Assembly (NCBI GenBank): GCA_050184415.1
Contig: JBFXAJ010000010.1
Coordinates: forward strand, 1-64,000
Length of the DNA: 64,000 nt
DNA from: JADLGL01 sp050184415
GTDB taxonomy: Bacteria; Pseudomonadota; Alphaproteobacteria; Rhizobiales; Kaistiaceae
Reading direction: 5' to 3'
Both the position numbers and the translations under genes were made by a program. The notes beneath the pieces are model-generated. The model saw nothing but the letters and a program-made list of their open reading frames with translations. It had not been told where the DNA came from and ran no database searches. Shown here piece after piece: positions 30,375 through 39,406 of this stretch (its first letter is position 1; each line of letters opens with the position of its first letter).

Positions 30375-33011
30375 TTAGCGCAGCCGGAACGACGAGATCG
30401 CGTCGTTCATGCCCACGGATTCGCTGCTGACCCGAAGGGTCGAACAGCCGCCGCCGAAGTTCGCGTCCATGCACACTTCAAGCGTGGCATCGCCTTCGAT
30501 GCGGATGGAGGAGACGCGGTCGTCCCAGCCGTCCGGCATCGTCGGCGCGGTGGCGTTGCCTTCCACGCAGAAGCTCGCGCCACCGAAGCCGGCGTCCTCG
30601 AAGAAGCAGGCGCGGGCCACAGCCGCGGCCGGCGGCGGCGGGGCCGCAGCGGCGGGCGGGGGCTCCGCCGCGGGGGGCGGCGGCGGAGGCTCGGCAGCGG
30701 GCGGCGGAGGCTCCGCGGCCGGCGGCGGAGGTTCGGCCGCGGGAGGAGGCGGCGGCTCTGCCGCTGGCGGCGGGGGTTCCGCGGCCGGCGGAGGCGGCGG
30801 CTCGGCAGCCGGAGGAGGTTCCGCGGCCGGGGGCGGCGGCGGTTCGGCCGGAGGCGGAGGCGGTTCGGCTGCAGGCGGGGGCGGCTCGGCGGCCGGAGGC
30901 GGAGCCGCGGGCGGCGGTTCCGCAGCCGGGGGTGGCGCCGCAGGCAGAGGTGCAGCCGGCGGGGGTGCTGCCGGGGCCGCAGCGGGCGCGCCGGGCGGGC
31001 GATGCGAGGAGATCGCGTCGTTCAGATTGCCCGGAAGCTGCGCCGTGTTGGCCGAGATCACCTGGCAGGTGCCCTCGAAATTGCCGTCGGTGCAGACCTC
31101 GACGGCGGCACCGGCGCCGACGCGGATCGACGAGATGCGGTCGTTCCAGTCATTGCCGAGCAGCGTTGTGGTCTGGGTGGCGGCGACGCAGAGGGCGCCG
31201 CCGGCGTACTCGAAGTCGGCGTAGAAGCAGACTTCGCCCGCATCCGGCGTTTCGCCGACCGGAGGCGGAGGCTCGCCGCCGCCATTCTGCTGCGGCGGCC
31301 GGTACGACGAGATCGCGTCGTTGAGGTTGCCCGGGAGCTGCGCCACGTCATCGTCGAACACCGCGCAGGTGCCGGCGAAATTGGCGTCGGTGCAGACCTC
31401 GATCGTCGCATTGGAGCCGAGCCGGAGCGACGAGATGCGGTCGTTCCAGGTCTGGTCGAGGGCGGCGTTGGGCTGGTTGGCCGCAACGCAGACCGCTTCG
31501 CCGGCGAAGTTGTTGTCGGCGTAGAAGCAGACCTGGTTCGCCGTCGGAGTCTGCCCGACGGGTGGCGGCTGCTGGCCGCCCTGCGGCGGCCGGTACGACG
31601 AGATCGCGTCGTTGAGGTTCTGCGGCAGTTGCGCGACGTCCCGGTTATACGCCTGGCAGGTCCCGCCATAGTTCGTCTCGGTGCAGACCTCGACGGCGGC
31701 GGCGGAGCCGACGCGGATCGATGAGATCCGGTCGTTCCAATCGCCGGCGATCGTCGCCGCGGACTGGCCGGTCTGGATGCAGAAGCTCGGACCGGCGAAG
31801 TTGAAGTCCGCGAAGAAGCAGACCTCGCCCGGGCCCTGCGTGGGCGGCGGGCCGGCTTGGCCGGGCGCACGATACGAGGAGATCGCGTCGTTGAGGTTCT
31901 GCGGCAGCTGGGCGACGTCGCGGTTGAAGGTCTGGCACGTGCCCTGGAAGTCGGTGTCGGTGCAGACCTCGACCGCGGCGCCATTGCCGACGCGGATCGA
32001 CGAGATCCGGTCGTTCCAGTCTGCCGCGAGCGCGCGCGACGACTGGCCGGCGAACACGCAGAAGCCGTCGCCGCCATAGTTGAAGTCCGCGTAGAAGCAG
32101 ATCTGGTTGTCGCCGGGGCCGGGGAAGTTCCCGCCTTCGACGATGATGATCTGGACCCCGAGCTGGACGTAGACGACGGTGATCGGCTGACGGAGCTGGA
32201 CCGAGATCAGGTACTGCGCCGAGGCCCAGCCCGTCACCCCGTTGTAGGTGACCTGGCACCAGCCGAGATCGGACGTACAGAAGCTGACACCGACCGTGGT
32301 GCCCTGGGGAATCACGATGAGGACCTGCGAGCCGGCGTTCGGAGCCTGCCGGACGTTCAGCGTCACGCTCACCTGGACCTGGATCAGGCCGGCCTGCGGC
32401 GGCGGCTGCTGCGGCGGGGGCTGCTGGGGCGGCGGCTGGACCGGCGGCGGCTGTGCCGGGGGTTGTGCCGGTGGCGGAACGGCCGGTGGCGGCAGCGGTC
32501 CGCCGATGCCGCCCTCGCGGCCGTCGAAGGTCAGGTTGATGACGTTGAACTGGCCGTCGAGCTTGATGTCGTACTGGCCGCCCTCGCAGATGGCGTCGTC
32601 GATCTCGTAGAGACCCTCCGCCTCGCGCTCGACCGGCGTGGCCCCGATGTCGCAGTTGAACGGCTCGAGGGCCGCGCGGATCAGGTTCTCGTCCTCCGCC
32701 GTCACGCCCTCGGGCGCCGCCCCGGCATCGTCGGCCATGTCGTTCGTGATCGAGATGATCACGAAGTCCTGGTCGAGCTTGATGTCGAACTGGCCGGCGC
32801 TGCAGATCGCGTCGTCGACCTCGAACAGCCCGTCGATCTCCCGTTCGATGGGCGGCGTGCCGGTCGTACAGCCAATGACTGCGATCGCATCGAGGATCGC
32901 CGTGAGCTCATCCTGCGTGGCCGCTGTGGCGGCTTGCTGGGCGAGTGATGCGGTCGCCGAGAGTGCCAATGGCACTGACAGCGATGCGGCAAGGAGCAGT
33001 CGTCGGATCAT
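30375..33011 (-). CDS. Large secreted multidomain protein: PepSY-like modules, SH3b, five beta/gamma-crystallin-like domains
   Basis: 878 residues. Signal peptide 1-25 (MIRRLLLAASLSVPLALSAT, then ASLAQQ). Two PepSY-like modules follow (about 33-91 and 103-161), each with a Cys pair and EVDDAIC/EIDDAIC plus GQFDIKLD. A Pro/Gln linker leads to a bacterial SH3 domain (about 207-270: VTLNVRQAPNAGSQ, GWASAQYL). Four beta/gamma-crystallin (peptidase inhibitor I36-like) domains lie at about 302-382, 395-474, 491-571 and 591-671, each with CFYADF, WNDRISSIRVG and LNDAISSYR. A Pro/Ala/Glu repeat of about 125 residues precedes the fifth domain (about 800-878). It is probably periplasmic or surface-located; Ca2+ or protease binding is possible from the family. 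Divergent from the SH3b-DUF1236 gene. Confidence 0.88.
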   Translation of the reverse strand: MIRRLLLAASLSVPLALSATASLAQQAATAATQDELTAILDAIAVIGCTTGTPPIEREIDGLFEVDDAICSAGQFDIKLDQDFVIISITNDMADDAGAAPEGVTAEDENLIRAALEPFNCDIGATPVEREAEGLYEIDDAICEGGQYDIKLDGQFNVINLTFDGREGGIGGPLPPPAVPPPAQPPAQPPPVQPPPQQPPPQQPPPQAGLIQVQVSVTLNVRQAPNAGSQVLIVIPQGTTVGVSFCTSDLGWCQVTYNGVTGWASAQYLISVQLRQPITVVYVQLGVQIIIVEGGNFPGPGDNQICFYADFNYGGDGFCVFAGQSSRALAADWNDRISSIRVGNGAAVEVCTDTDFQGTCQTFNRDVAQLPQNLNDAISSYRAPGQAGPPPTQGPGEVCFFADFNFAGPSFCIQTGQSAATIAGDWNDRISSIRVGSAAAVEVCTETNYGGTCQAYNRDVAQLPQNLNDAISSYRPPQGGQQPPPVGQTPTANQVCFYADNNFAGEAVCVAANQPNAALDQTWNDRISSLRLGSNATIEVCTDANFAGTCAVFDDDVAQLPGNLNDAISSYRPPQQNGGGEPPPPVGETPDAGEVCFYADFEYAGGALCVAATQTTTLLGNDWNDRISSIRVGAGAAVEVCTDGNFEGTCQVISANTAQLPGNLNDAISSHRPPGAPAAAPAAPPPAAPLPAAPPPAAEPPPAAPPPAAEPPPPAAEPPPPPAEPPPPPAAEPPPAAEPPPPPAAEPPPPAAEPPPPPAAEPPPPAAEPPPPAAEPPPPPPAAEPPPAAAAPPPPAAAVARACFFEDAGFGGASFCVEGNATAPTMPDGWDDRVSSIRIEGDATLEVCMDANFGGGCSTLRVSSESVGMNDAISSFRLR

Positions 33012-33238
33012 CAAGGGGCCATCCGTGATGGGCGCGCGTTTTTCAGCGCGCGCCGAGCGCACCCCTCCCACGGCGACAACGTGACCACGCGCCCCTTGTT
33101 CCGTGCGTTTCCGTGCCGGTCATTCTTAGGCCGACTAAGAATAACAACAGGATTTCGCCACATGTTTATTTGGAACGACCGTCGTGGACACGCATTGAGG
33201 GGCCGACGGAGGGTGGCGCAGAATGCAGGAGAATTAGA

Positions 33239-33961
33239 ATGCAGTATAAAGCTCGGTTGGCGTTTGCGGCGCTCGGCCTCGCCGCCACGATGGCCGGCCC
33301 GGCAGCCGCCCAGGACCTCAATGCTATCGTTGCCGTCGATCTCAGCCTTCGCGCTGGGCCTGGGACCACATTCCCGATCGTGACCACCATCCCGACCGCG
33401 GGTTCGGTCATCGTCTATGGGTGCCTCGAGGACCGCACCTGGTGCGACGTCTCCTTCGACGGCAATCGCGGGTGGGTTTCCGCCGACTATCTCACCCTCG
33501 CCACCGGCGGGCAGACCGTGGTGGTGACGCAGGCTACGACCGGCCTTCCGCCGCCCGTCACTTTCACCGGTGAAGCGTACTGGACGCAGCACTACGCCAC
33601 GCTCCCGATCTATCAGGAGCGGCAGCGCTGGCTCGGTCCGACGGCCGGCGCCGCCGGCGGCGCGGTGGTCGGCGCCCTTATCGGCGGCCCGATCGGGGCC
33701 GCGATCGGCGCTGCGGTCGGTGGCGCCGCTGGCGCGGGCGCCGCGGTGGCGATTGATCCGCCGGCCGAGGTCCGCACCTTCGTGACAACCCAGACGCCTC
33801 AGCCAGTCATGCTGACGGGCGAGGTGGTCATCGGCGCGGGCGTTCCGGACGTGGTGACGCTCACCCCAGTGCCGAACTACGAGTACGCCTACGCCAATAT
33901 CAACGGCCAGTTCGTCCTCATCGATCCGACGACCCGCGCCATCGTCTACGTCTTCCGCTAG
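33239..33961 (+). CDS. Secreted SH3b and DUF1236 domain protein
   Basis: 240 residues. Signal peptide MQYKARLAFAALGLAATMAG to PAAAQ. A bacterial SH3 domain follows (about 26-90: VDLSLRAGPGTTFPIVTTIP, GWVSADYLTLATG). Then comes a glycine-zipper stretch (GAAGGAVVGALIGGPIGAAI and onward, about 142-176) and the DUF1236 domain (about 205-240: PNYEYAYANINGQFVLIDP). This layout is characteristic of Hyphomicrobiales envelope proteins. SH3b domains usually bind peptidoglycan or peptides. Translation starts at the ATG at 33239; CAGGAGAA is the ribosome-binding site. The 227-bp space to the divergent gene holds both promoters. Confidence 0.9.
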   Translation: MQYKARLAFAALGLAATMAGPAAAQDLNAIVAVDLSLRAGPGTTFPIVTTIPTAGSVIVYGCLEDRTWCDVSFDGNRGWVSADYLTLATGGQTVVVTQATTGLPPPVTFTGEAYWTQHYATLPIYQERQRWLGPTAGAAGGAVVGALIGGPIGAAIGAAVGGAAGAGAAVAIDPPAEVRTFVTTQTPQPVMLTGEVVIGAGVPDVVTLTPVPNYEYAYANINGQFVLIDPTTRAIVYVFR

Positions 33962-33975
33962 GGAGCGCCGACCGC

Positions 33976-34008
33976 AGCAGTCCGCCTCTTGGCGGTCTGC
34001 TTTCCTTG
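33976..34008 (+). terminator. Terminator after the SH3b-DUF1236 gene
   Basis: AGCAGTCCGCC and GGCGGTCTGCT pair in 10 of 11 positions around TCTT, followed by TTCCTT. A second, perfect 10-bp hairpin (CGGGCGGCAC/GTGCCGCCCG, 34010-34034) comes directly after. Confidence 0.75.
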
Positions 34009-34139
34009 TCGGGCGGCACCGTGCGTGCCGCCCGAAGCTATATTATGTACCTAAAGATATAAGATATCATCTGCAAATCCATGGCTAGGGAACTACCCTA
34101 CAACGCCGGCGTTGTCCTCGCGTTGAATGGAGCAATACA

Positions 34140-34307
34140 ATGGCAGACGGTGAATCTTCTGGCAGCAGCGCACTTCTCGGCGTGATCCTCGGTGTCATCG
34201 TCGTCGGCGTCGTGCTCTTCTTCGTCTTCGGTGGATTCGACATCTTCTCCGGCGGAGATGGCGACATCGACGTGAATGTCGATCTCCCGGCGGTCGAGGT
34301 CCGGTAG
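34140..34307 (+). CDS. Tiny single-span membrane protein (55 residues)
   Basis: The frame starts MADGESSGSSALLGVILGVI and continues with a Val/Phe-rich hydrophobic run to FVFGGFDIFSGGD, then a very acidic tail (DGDIDVNVDLPAVEV). One membrane helix with an acidic C-terminal end. GGAG lies about eight bases before the ATG. An AT-rich stretch (34035-34080) upstream could be its promoter. Function unknown; it may pair with the next small gene, which starts 7 bp later. Confidence 0.65.
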   Translation: MADGESSGSSALLGVILGVIVVGVVLFFVFGGFDIFSGGDGDIDVNVDLPAVEVR

Positions 34308-34314
34308 GCGAAAA

Positions 34315-34446
34315 ATGCTCCTCCGCACATTGATCTTCGTGGCCGCCGTGGCCGGCGCTTCCGCGCTTTACGCGCTTCCCTATGTGTCGATCGACAACGG
34401 TTCCACGGTGACTGCGCTGACCGGGAGCGGTGCGCGCCCGGGATAG
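34315..34446 (+). CDS. Tiny exported or membrane protein (43 residues)
   Basis: MLLRTLIFVAAVAGASALYA is followed by LPYVSIDNGSTVTALTGSGA, giving one N-terminal hydrophobic helix that may act as signal or anchor and a short polar tail. It starts 7 bp after the preceding 55-residue gene, with GGCGAAAA before the ATG. Codon use matches the host. No family known. Confidence 0.5.
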   Translation: MLLRTLIFVAAVAGASALYALPYVSIDNGSTVTALTGSGARPG

Positions 34447-34522
34447 CCGGCCGGCAATCTTCTCCGGGCTCGCGCCTCTCCATTCGGTCGAGGTGCGTCC
34501 CTTGCCCAAGGGGATGTCTGGA

Positions 34523-35341
34523 TCAGCGCTTGGTCCTCTTGGCCCGGATCGAATAGGCGAGGGGGAATTTCACCGCGCCGTCCGGGAGCCGGAACATCCG
34601 CGTACCCGCCGGCACCATCGACGGAAACGCCCGCCATGGCAGCATCTCGTGCTCGTGGACGAACACGATGACGAGGCCCGCATCGAGGAGGCTCGTCACG
34701 ATTCTCGACATCGGGTGGTTCCACTCGTAGACCCGGGCGTTCTTCAGTCTGCTCCCGTCGCCGGCATAGGTATCGGGCATGTCGAAGACAAGCGGTTGGT
34801 CGGCGGGCGTCCGCCAGTCGAACGCCGGCTCGATACGGCCCTCGCGCTCGTCGAGGATGCCAAGCATCGGATGGCCCTCGATAAGGTAGAGTTTGCCGCC
34901 GGGCCGGAGACAGCCGGCAACGGCCCTGGCCCAGCGGTCGAGATCCGGCAGCCAGCCGATGGCGCCCCAGCCGGTGAATACCATGTCGAAGTCCGTGCCG
35001 ATCGCCGCCGGCGCGTCGTAGACGTTGCTCTCGACGAAGGTGACGGCGTCGCCCATCTCGGCGGCCATCTGCCGGGCGGTGGCGATGGCGACCGGCGAAA
35101 AGTCGAGCCCGGTGACCGTTGCGCCAAGCCGCGACAGGCTGATCGTGTCGAGGCCGAAATGGCACTGCAGGTGCGCCACCTTCATGCCCGATATGTCACC
35201 GATCTCGGCCGCCTCGATCGGCCCCAGCACGCTCTCGCCGCGCCGGATCGCGTCAAGGCCATAGATGCGGCCGTCGTCGCGAAGGTGAATGCCGACCCGC
35301 TCGTCCCAGCCGGCACGGTTCGCCGCGAAGTATTCCTCCAT
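34523..35341 (-). CDS. SAM-dependent methyltransferase
   Basis: A 272-residue class I methyltransferase. MEEYFAANRAGWDERVGIHL is the natural start. Motif I is slightly unusual (VAHLQCHFGLDTISLSRLGA, where HFGLDT replaces the common G-x-G-x-G), motif II is VTGLDFSPVAI, and GKLYLIEGHPML follows the post-I region. The family includes enzymes acting on small molecules; the substrate is not identifiable. It is divergent from the LigD-type polymerase gene 67 bp away. Confidence 0.85.
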   Translation of the reverse strand: MEEYFAANRAGWDERVGIHLRDDGRIYGLDAIRRGESVLGPIEAAEIGDISGMKVAHLQCHFGLDTISLSRLGATVTGLDFSPVAIATARQMAAEMGDAVTFVESNVYDAPAAIGTDFDMVFTGWGAIGWLPDLDRWARAVAGCLRPGGKLYLIEGHPMLGILDEREGRIEPAFDWRTPADQPLVFDMPDTYAGDGSRLKNARVYEWNHPMSRIVTSLLDAGLVIVFVHEHEMLPWRAFPSMVPAGTRMFRLPDGAVKFPLAYSIRAKRTKR

Positions 35342-35408
35342 TCCATCCCCCGCGTCCTCGCTTTCCCCAAGGCTAGGCTGAACGCGCCCTTCCTGTAAGG
35401 TGCCGCGC

Positions 35409-36749
35409 ATGGCCGGCGACAAGGACGAGGGCAGGGAGGCGGAGGTGCTCGTGGTGGGCAACCACCAGGTCCGCGTCACGCATCCGGACAAGCCGTACTT
35501 CGCCCGGGAGGCGAAGCTCACCAAGCTCGACATCGTCCGGTACTACCTCGCGGTCGCGCCGGGTGCGCTGCGTGGCATCCGCGACCGGCCGGTGGTGCTG
35601 AAGCGCTTCCTCGACGGCGCCGAAGGCGAGGTGTTCTACCAGAAGCGCGCGCCGGCCAAGCGGCCCGACTTCCTTCGGACGGCAACGCTGTCCTTCCCAT
35701 CGGGGCGGACCGCGGAAGAGATCGTCGTCGACGACGCCGCCGGTCTTGCGTGGATCGTCAATCTCGGCTGCCTCGAGCTGCATCCGCACCCGGTGCGTTC
35801 GGGCGACCTCGACCATCCCGACGAGCTCCGCATCGACCTCGACCCGAATCCCGGCGTTTCCTTTGCCGACGTAAGGACGGTGGCGGTGGAGGTGAAGGCG
35901 CTGATGGAGGAGCTCGGCCTCAGAGGCTGGCCGAAGACGAGCGGCTCGCGCGGCATCCACGTCAACGTCCGCATCGAGCCGCGCTGGACCTTCGCCGAAG
36001 TCCGGAAGGCAGCCCTTGCCTTCTCGCGCGCGATCGAGCGGCGGGTGCCGAAGCTCGCCACCGCCAAATGGTGGAAGGAGGAACGGCATGGCGTGTTCCT
36101 CGACTACAACCAGAACGCCAAGGACCGTACGACCTGCTCGGCCTATTCCGTGCGCCCGCTGCCCGACGCGCGGGTCTCGACCCCGCTCGACTGGAGCGAG
36201 GTGGCGGACTGCGAGCCGGCGGCCTTCACCGTGATGACCATCCCGGGCCGCTTCGCCGCGATCGGCGACCCGCATGAAGGGATCGACAGCGTGCGCTATT
36301 CGCTGGAGCCGCTGTTCGAGCTTGCCGCGCGTGACGAGGCCGAAGGCATGGCGGACGCGCCGTGGCCGCCCTTCTATGCGCGGCAGGAGGGCGAGCCGGC
36401 GCGGGTGAACCCGTCGCGGGCGCGGCGGACGAAGGGGCCGCCGAAGCCGAAACGAGTTCGGCAGCCGCTGATCACCATCGCCAATTCGCCGGACCGGAAG
36501 GCCGCGCTCGACGGCCTCGAGCGCTGGAAGGCGAAATACCCAGCGGTCGCCCCGCACCTCGCGCCGGACGACATCCTCGTCGACGGTATGCGCGGCCGGT
36601 CCGCGATCTGGACCCGGATCCGCGTCAATCTTCGGAACGTGCCGGAAGCCGACCGGCCGCCCCAGGAGGCGCCCGATCCGGACGACGATCCGACCCGCGA
36701 GTGGCGCGAAATGATGAAGGCGGCCAAGGGGAAGGCGGAGGAGGGCTAG
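35409..36749 (+). CDS. LigD-type primase-polymerase domain protein
   Basis: About 446 residues of the archaeo-eukaryotic primase superfamily as found in bacterial LigD: VTHPDKPYFAREAKLTKLDI, then KRFLDGAEGEVFYQKRAP, the catalytic DxD in DELRIDLDPNPGVSF, KTSGSRGIHVNVRI and DYNQNAKDRTTCSAYSVRP. In non-homologous end joining such polymerases fill gaps with ribonucleotides. It is not fused to a ligase here; the ligase is the convergent neighbour. The C-terminal 100 residues are charged and poorly conserved. The ATG at 35409 is preferred to a GTG nine bases earlier. No Ku gene is in the window. Confidence 0.9.
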   Translation: MAGDKDEGREAEVLVVGNHQVRVTHPDKPYFAREAKLTKLDIVRYYLAVAPGALRGIRDRPVVLKRFLDGAEGEVFYQKRAPAKRPDFLRTATLSFPSGRTAEEIVVDDAAGLAWIVNLGCLELHPHPVRSGDLDHPDELRIDLDPNPGVSFADVRTVAVEVKALMEELGLRGWPKTSGSRGIHVNVRIEPRWTFAEVRKAALAFSRAIERRVPKLATAKWWKEERHGVFLDYNQNAKDRTTCSAYSVRPLPDARVSTPLDWSEVADCEPAAFTVMTIPGRFAAIGDPHEGIDSVRYSLEPLFELAARDEAEGMADAPWPPFYARQEGEPARVNPSRARRTKGPPKPKRVRQPLITIANSPDRKAALDGLERWKAKYPAVAPHLAPDDILVDGMRGRSAIWTRIRVNLRNVPEADRPPQEAPDPDDDPTREWREMMKAAKGKAEEG

Positions 36750-37840
36750 GCTTTCGCTGCGCTCCGGTCGCTGCCGAAGATCGCCTCGAGCTCCGCCGGC
36801 GGCACCGTTTCGAGCTGCGCATAGGTGCAGTCGCGGGGCGGCTTGTCGGGCCGCCAGCGCCGGAACTGCGCGGTGTGGCGGAAGCGGTCGCCCTGCATGT
36901 GATCGTAGGCGACCTCGACCACGAGCTCGGGCCGCAGCGGCTCCCAGGACAGGTCCTTGCCGTTGTTCCACCGGCTGCCGCCGGCCCCGGGCCGGCGCTG
37001 TGCAACAAGCTCCGGCGACGCCCACTGGCCCCAAGGGTGGCCCTCGAAGCCGGCCATGCGATAGGGCGCCAGGAACGTCACCAGCTCCTCGCGCCGCTGC
37101 GCGGTGAAGCTGGCGCACACGCCGACGTGCTGGAGCTGGCCCCCGTCGTCATAGAGGCCGAGGAGAAGAGAGCCGACGGCAGTCCCGTGACGGTCCTTGT
37201 GCCAGCGGAAACCGGCGACGACGCAGTCGCATTCGCGGGCGTGCTTGACCTTCACCATCAGCCGCTTGTTCGGCACGTAGGGCATGTCCTCGGCCTTGGC
37301 GATCACGCCGTCGAAACCGGCGCCCTCGAAGCGGCGGAACCAGTCGGCGGCGACGCCATGGTCGCGGGTACATGGCGTCAGGTGAAGCGGCGGTTTTGCC
37401 TCGCCGAGGAGGCGCTCCAGCGTCGCTCGGCGCTCGGCGAATGGCGCGCCAGTCAGATCGCGGTCGCCTTCGGCCAGGGCATCGAAGAACACGATCGACG
37501 CCGGGATCTCGCCCGCAAGCAGCCTGATCCGGGACTCGGCCGGATGGAGCCGAAGCTGCAGGGCGTCGAAGCTGAGGACGCCGTTGAGGAAGATGACGAT
37601 CTCGCCGTCGAGGACGCAGCGCTCGGGGAGCTGGGCGAGAAGGGGCTCCACCAGCTCGGGATAATACCTGGCGAGAGGTTTTGAATCGCGGCTCTGGATG
37701 TAGAGCTCGGGCCCGTCGCGGAAGACGAGGGCGCGGAAACCATCCCATTTTGGCTCGAAATACCAGACGCCGCCTTCCGGCAGCTCGGTCGTGAGCTTGG
37801 CGAGCATCGGCAGGACGGGCGGGTTGAGCGGGAGGTCCAT
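36746..37840 (-). CDS. ATP-dependent DNA ligase (LigC/LigD ligase type)
   Basis: A 364-residue ligase with the nucleotidyltransferase core and OB-fold. The adenylated lysine lies in FEPKWDGFRALVFRDG, further motifs are SRDSKPLARYYPELVEPL, CVLDGEIVIF, EGFDGVIAKAE-like (GAGFDGVIAKAEDMPYV) and VKHARECDCVVAG. The C-terminal part (GKDLSWEPLRPELVVEVAYD) is the OB domain end. It overlaps the convergent polymerase gene by four bases. The two together replace the fused LigD found elsewhere. Confidence 0.93.
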   Translation of the reverse strand: MDLPLNPPVLPMLAKLTTELPEGGVWYFEPKWDGFRALVFRDGPELYIQSRDSKPLARYYPELVEPLLAQLPERCVLDGEIVIFLNGVLSFDALQLRLHPAESRIRLLAGEIPASIVFFDALAEGDRDLTGAPFAERRATLERLLGEAKPPLHLTPCTRDHGVAADWFRRFEGAGFDGVIAKAEDMPYVPNKRLMVKVKHARECDCVVAGFRWHKDRHGTAVGSLLLGLYDDGGQLQHVGVCASFTAQRREELVTFLAPYRMAGFEGHPWGQWASPELVAQRRPGAGGSRWNNGKDLSWEPLRPELVVEVAYDHMQGDRFRHTAQFRRWRPDKPPRDCTYAQLETVPPAELEAIFGSDRSAAKA

Positions 37841-37986
37841 GCGCCGATCCCTATCACGGACCGGCCTGTTTGAGGCCCGCCGTCATCGACCTCCGGGTGC
37901 GGCTGCACGCCTGAATTCAGATTGCGTAAAATGTCCGCAAGGCATTGTTTGGCGAGGGCGAGACGGGACGGCGGGCGCGCGGAACG

Positions 37987-39288
37987 GTGATTGTCGAAAA
38001 CGTGCTTCTCCTGGCCGCGGAGGCGGTCGTCTATTTCGTCGTGCTTGCCGGGCTGTTCCGCCTGCGGGGACGCTTCGGGCTGGGCGTTTTCGTCGCCGCC
38101 CTTGGCGCCATGCATTTCCTCGAGACCTATCTCGCGGCCGTCATCTACGTGACCTTCCCGTTCGGCATCACCGTCTCGCCGGGGTCGACGGTCCTCTTCG
38201 CCGGCAAGCTCGCAATGCTCCTTCTCGTCTATATCCGCGAAGACGCCGCCGCGGTGCGCCAGCCGATCTATGGCCTCCTGATCGCCAACTTCCTCATCGT
38301 CGTCCTCGTGATCCTCGGCCGGCACCACCCTACGCTGGTTCCCGTTGCCGAGCGGCCGGCCGACCTGACGCTGGTCGACGACATGGGCGGGCTGATGGTC
38401 TGGGGCACGATGCTCCTCTTCGTCGATGCCCTGGCGATGATTCTCCTCTACGAGCGCAGCGCGCGCTGGTTCGGGCAAAGCGTCCTGCCGCGCGTCCTTC
38501 TCAGCCTCGCGCTGGTGCTCACATTCGACCAGTTGGGCTTCTTCCTCGCGCTCCGCGTCTTTCTCGAAGCGCCCGTCGAGGTGCTCTATGGCGGCTGGGT
38601 CGGCAAGATGGTGGCGGCAGTCGCGTATGGATTGATGGTGACGGCCTATCTCCGCTGGTTCGAGCGCGGCGCGGTCCGCTCGGGCCCGCCGCGGCTTGCG
38701 GACGTGTTCGACGTCCTGACCTATCGCGAGCGCTACGAGGCCCTCCTCGAGCGCACCGGCCGCGACGGTCTCACCGGGCTTCTCGACCGCGGGACGCTCG
38801 ATTCCGAAGGGGCCGACCTCGTTGCCAACGCCCTCCGCGCCGGCCGCCCCGTGAGCGTGTCGATGATCGACGTCGACGGGTTCAAGGACATCAACGACCG
38901 GGAAGGACATGTGGTCGGAGACGAGGTGCTGCGGAAGATCGCGGGCCGGCTCGGCGGTCGGATGGGAGCGGGCGATCGACTGTACCGCTATGGCGGGGAC
39001 GAGTTCATCGTGCTGGCGCTGGATGGCGCCCACGGCCCGGCACTTCTCGCTGCCGAGCGGCTCCGGCACGACGTCGCAACCGTCGCCGAGTCCGAAGGGT
39101 GGACCCTTTCCGTCAGCATCGGCGTCGCGACGGCGCCGGATGACGGCGCCGACCTTGCCGGGCTGGTCCGCGCGGCCGACCGGCGGCTCTACGAAGCGAA
39201 GCTGGCGGGCCGCGACCGCGTCGTCGGCGCCGTCCGGCCCCCGCAATCGGCCGACCTGGAGCCGCGGCCCGCAATGCGGCCCCGTTAG
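37987..39288 (+). CDS. Membrane-bound diguanylate cyclase (GGDEF)
   Basis: About 433 residues. Seven or so hydrophobic helices (about 1-220) form a sensor resembling vitamin-uptake-like or 7TM modules. A linker helix leads to the GGDEF domain (about 265-415) with DGLTGLLDRGTLD, MIDVDGFKDINDREGHVVGD and the intact active site YRYGGDEFIVLA, so c-di-GMP synthesis is expected. The inhibitory RxxD site, normally five residues before GGDEF, reads GAGD, so product inhibition is probably absent. I chose the GTG at 37987; a TTG at 37945 is possible. The signal is unknown. Confidence 0.88.
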   Translation: MIVENVLLLAAEAVVYFVVLAGLFRLRGRFGLGVFVAALGAMHFLETYLAAVIYVTFPFGITVSPGSTVLFAGKLAMLLLVYIREDAAAVRQPIYGLLIANFLIVVLVILGRHHPTLVPVAERPADLTLVDDMGGLMVWGTMLLFVDALAMILLYERSARWFGQSVLPRVLLSLALVLTFDQLGFFLALRVFLEAPVEVLYGGWVGKMVAAVAYGLMVTAYLRWFERGAVRSGPPRLADVFDVLTYRERYEALLERTGRDGLTGLLDRGTLDSEGADLVANALRAGRPVSVSMIDVDGFKDINDREGHVVGDEVLRKIAGRLGGRMGAGDRLYRYGGDEFIVLALDGAHGPALLAAERLRHDVATVAESEGWTLSVSIGVATAPDDGADLAGLVRAADRRLYEAKLAGRDRVVGAVRPPQSADLEPRPAMRPR

Positions 39289-39406
39289 ATCGGCCGGGGC
39301 GACGGCTGCGTCGCGCTGGCGGACGATTACGCGGGGCGCGGCGCTGGCCTTGGCGTAAGGCCGTCGCTATTGTCCGGCCGGCAAACAGACAGGGGAGGAT
39401 CTGGAT

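Noticed and set aside
30620..30990. Possible tandem DNA repeat or CRISPR-like array
   Set aside because: The repetition comes from Pro/Ala/Glu codons in the stalk of the crystallin-like protein; there are no fixed repeats with spacers. No CRISPR array was seen in the window.
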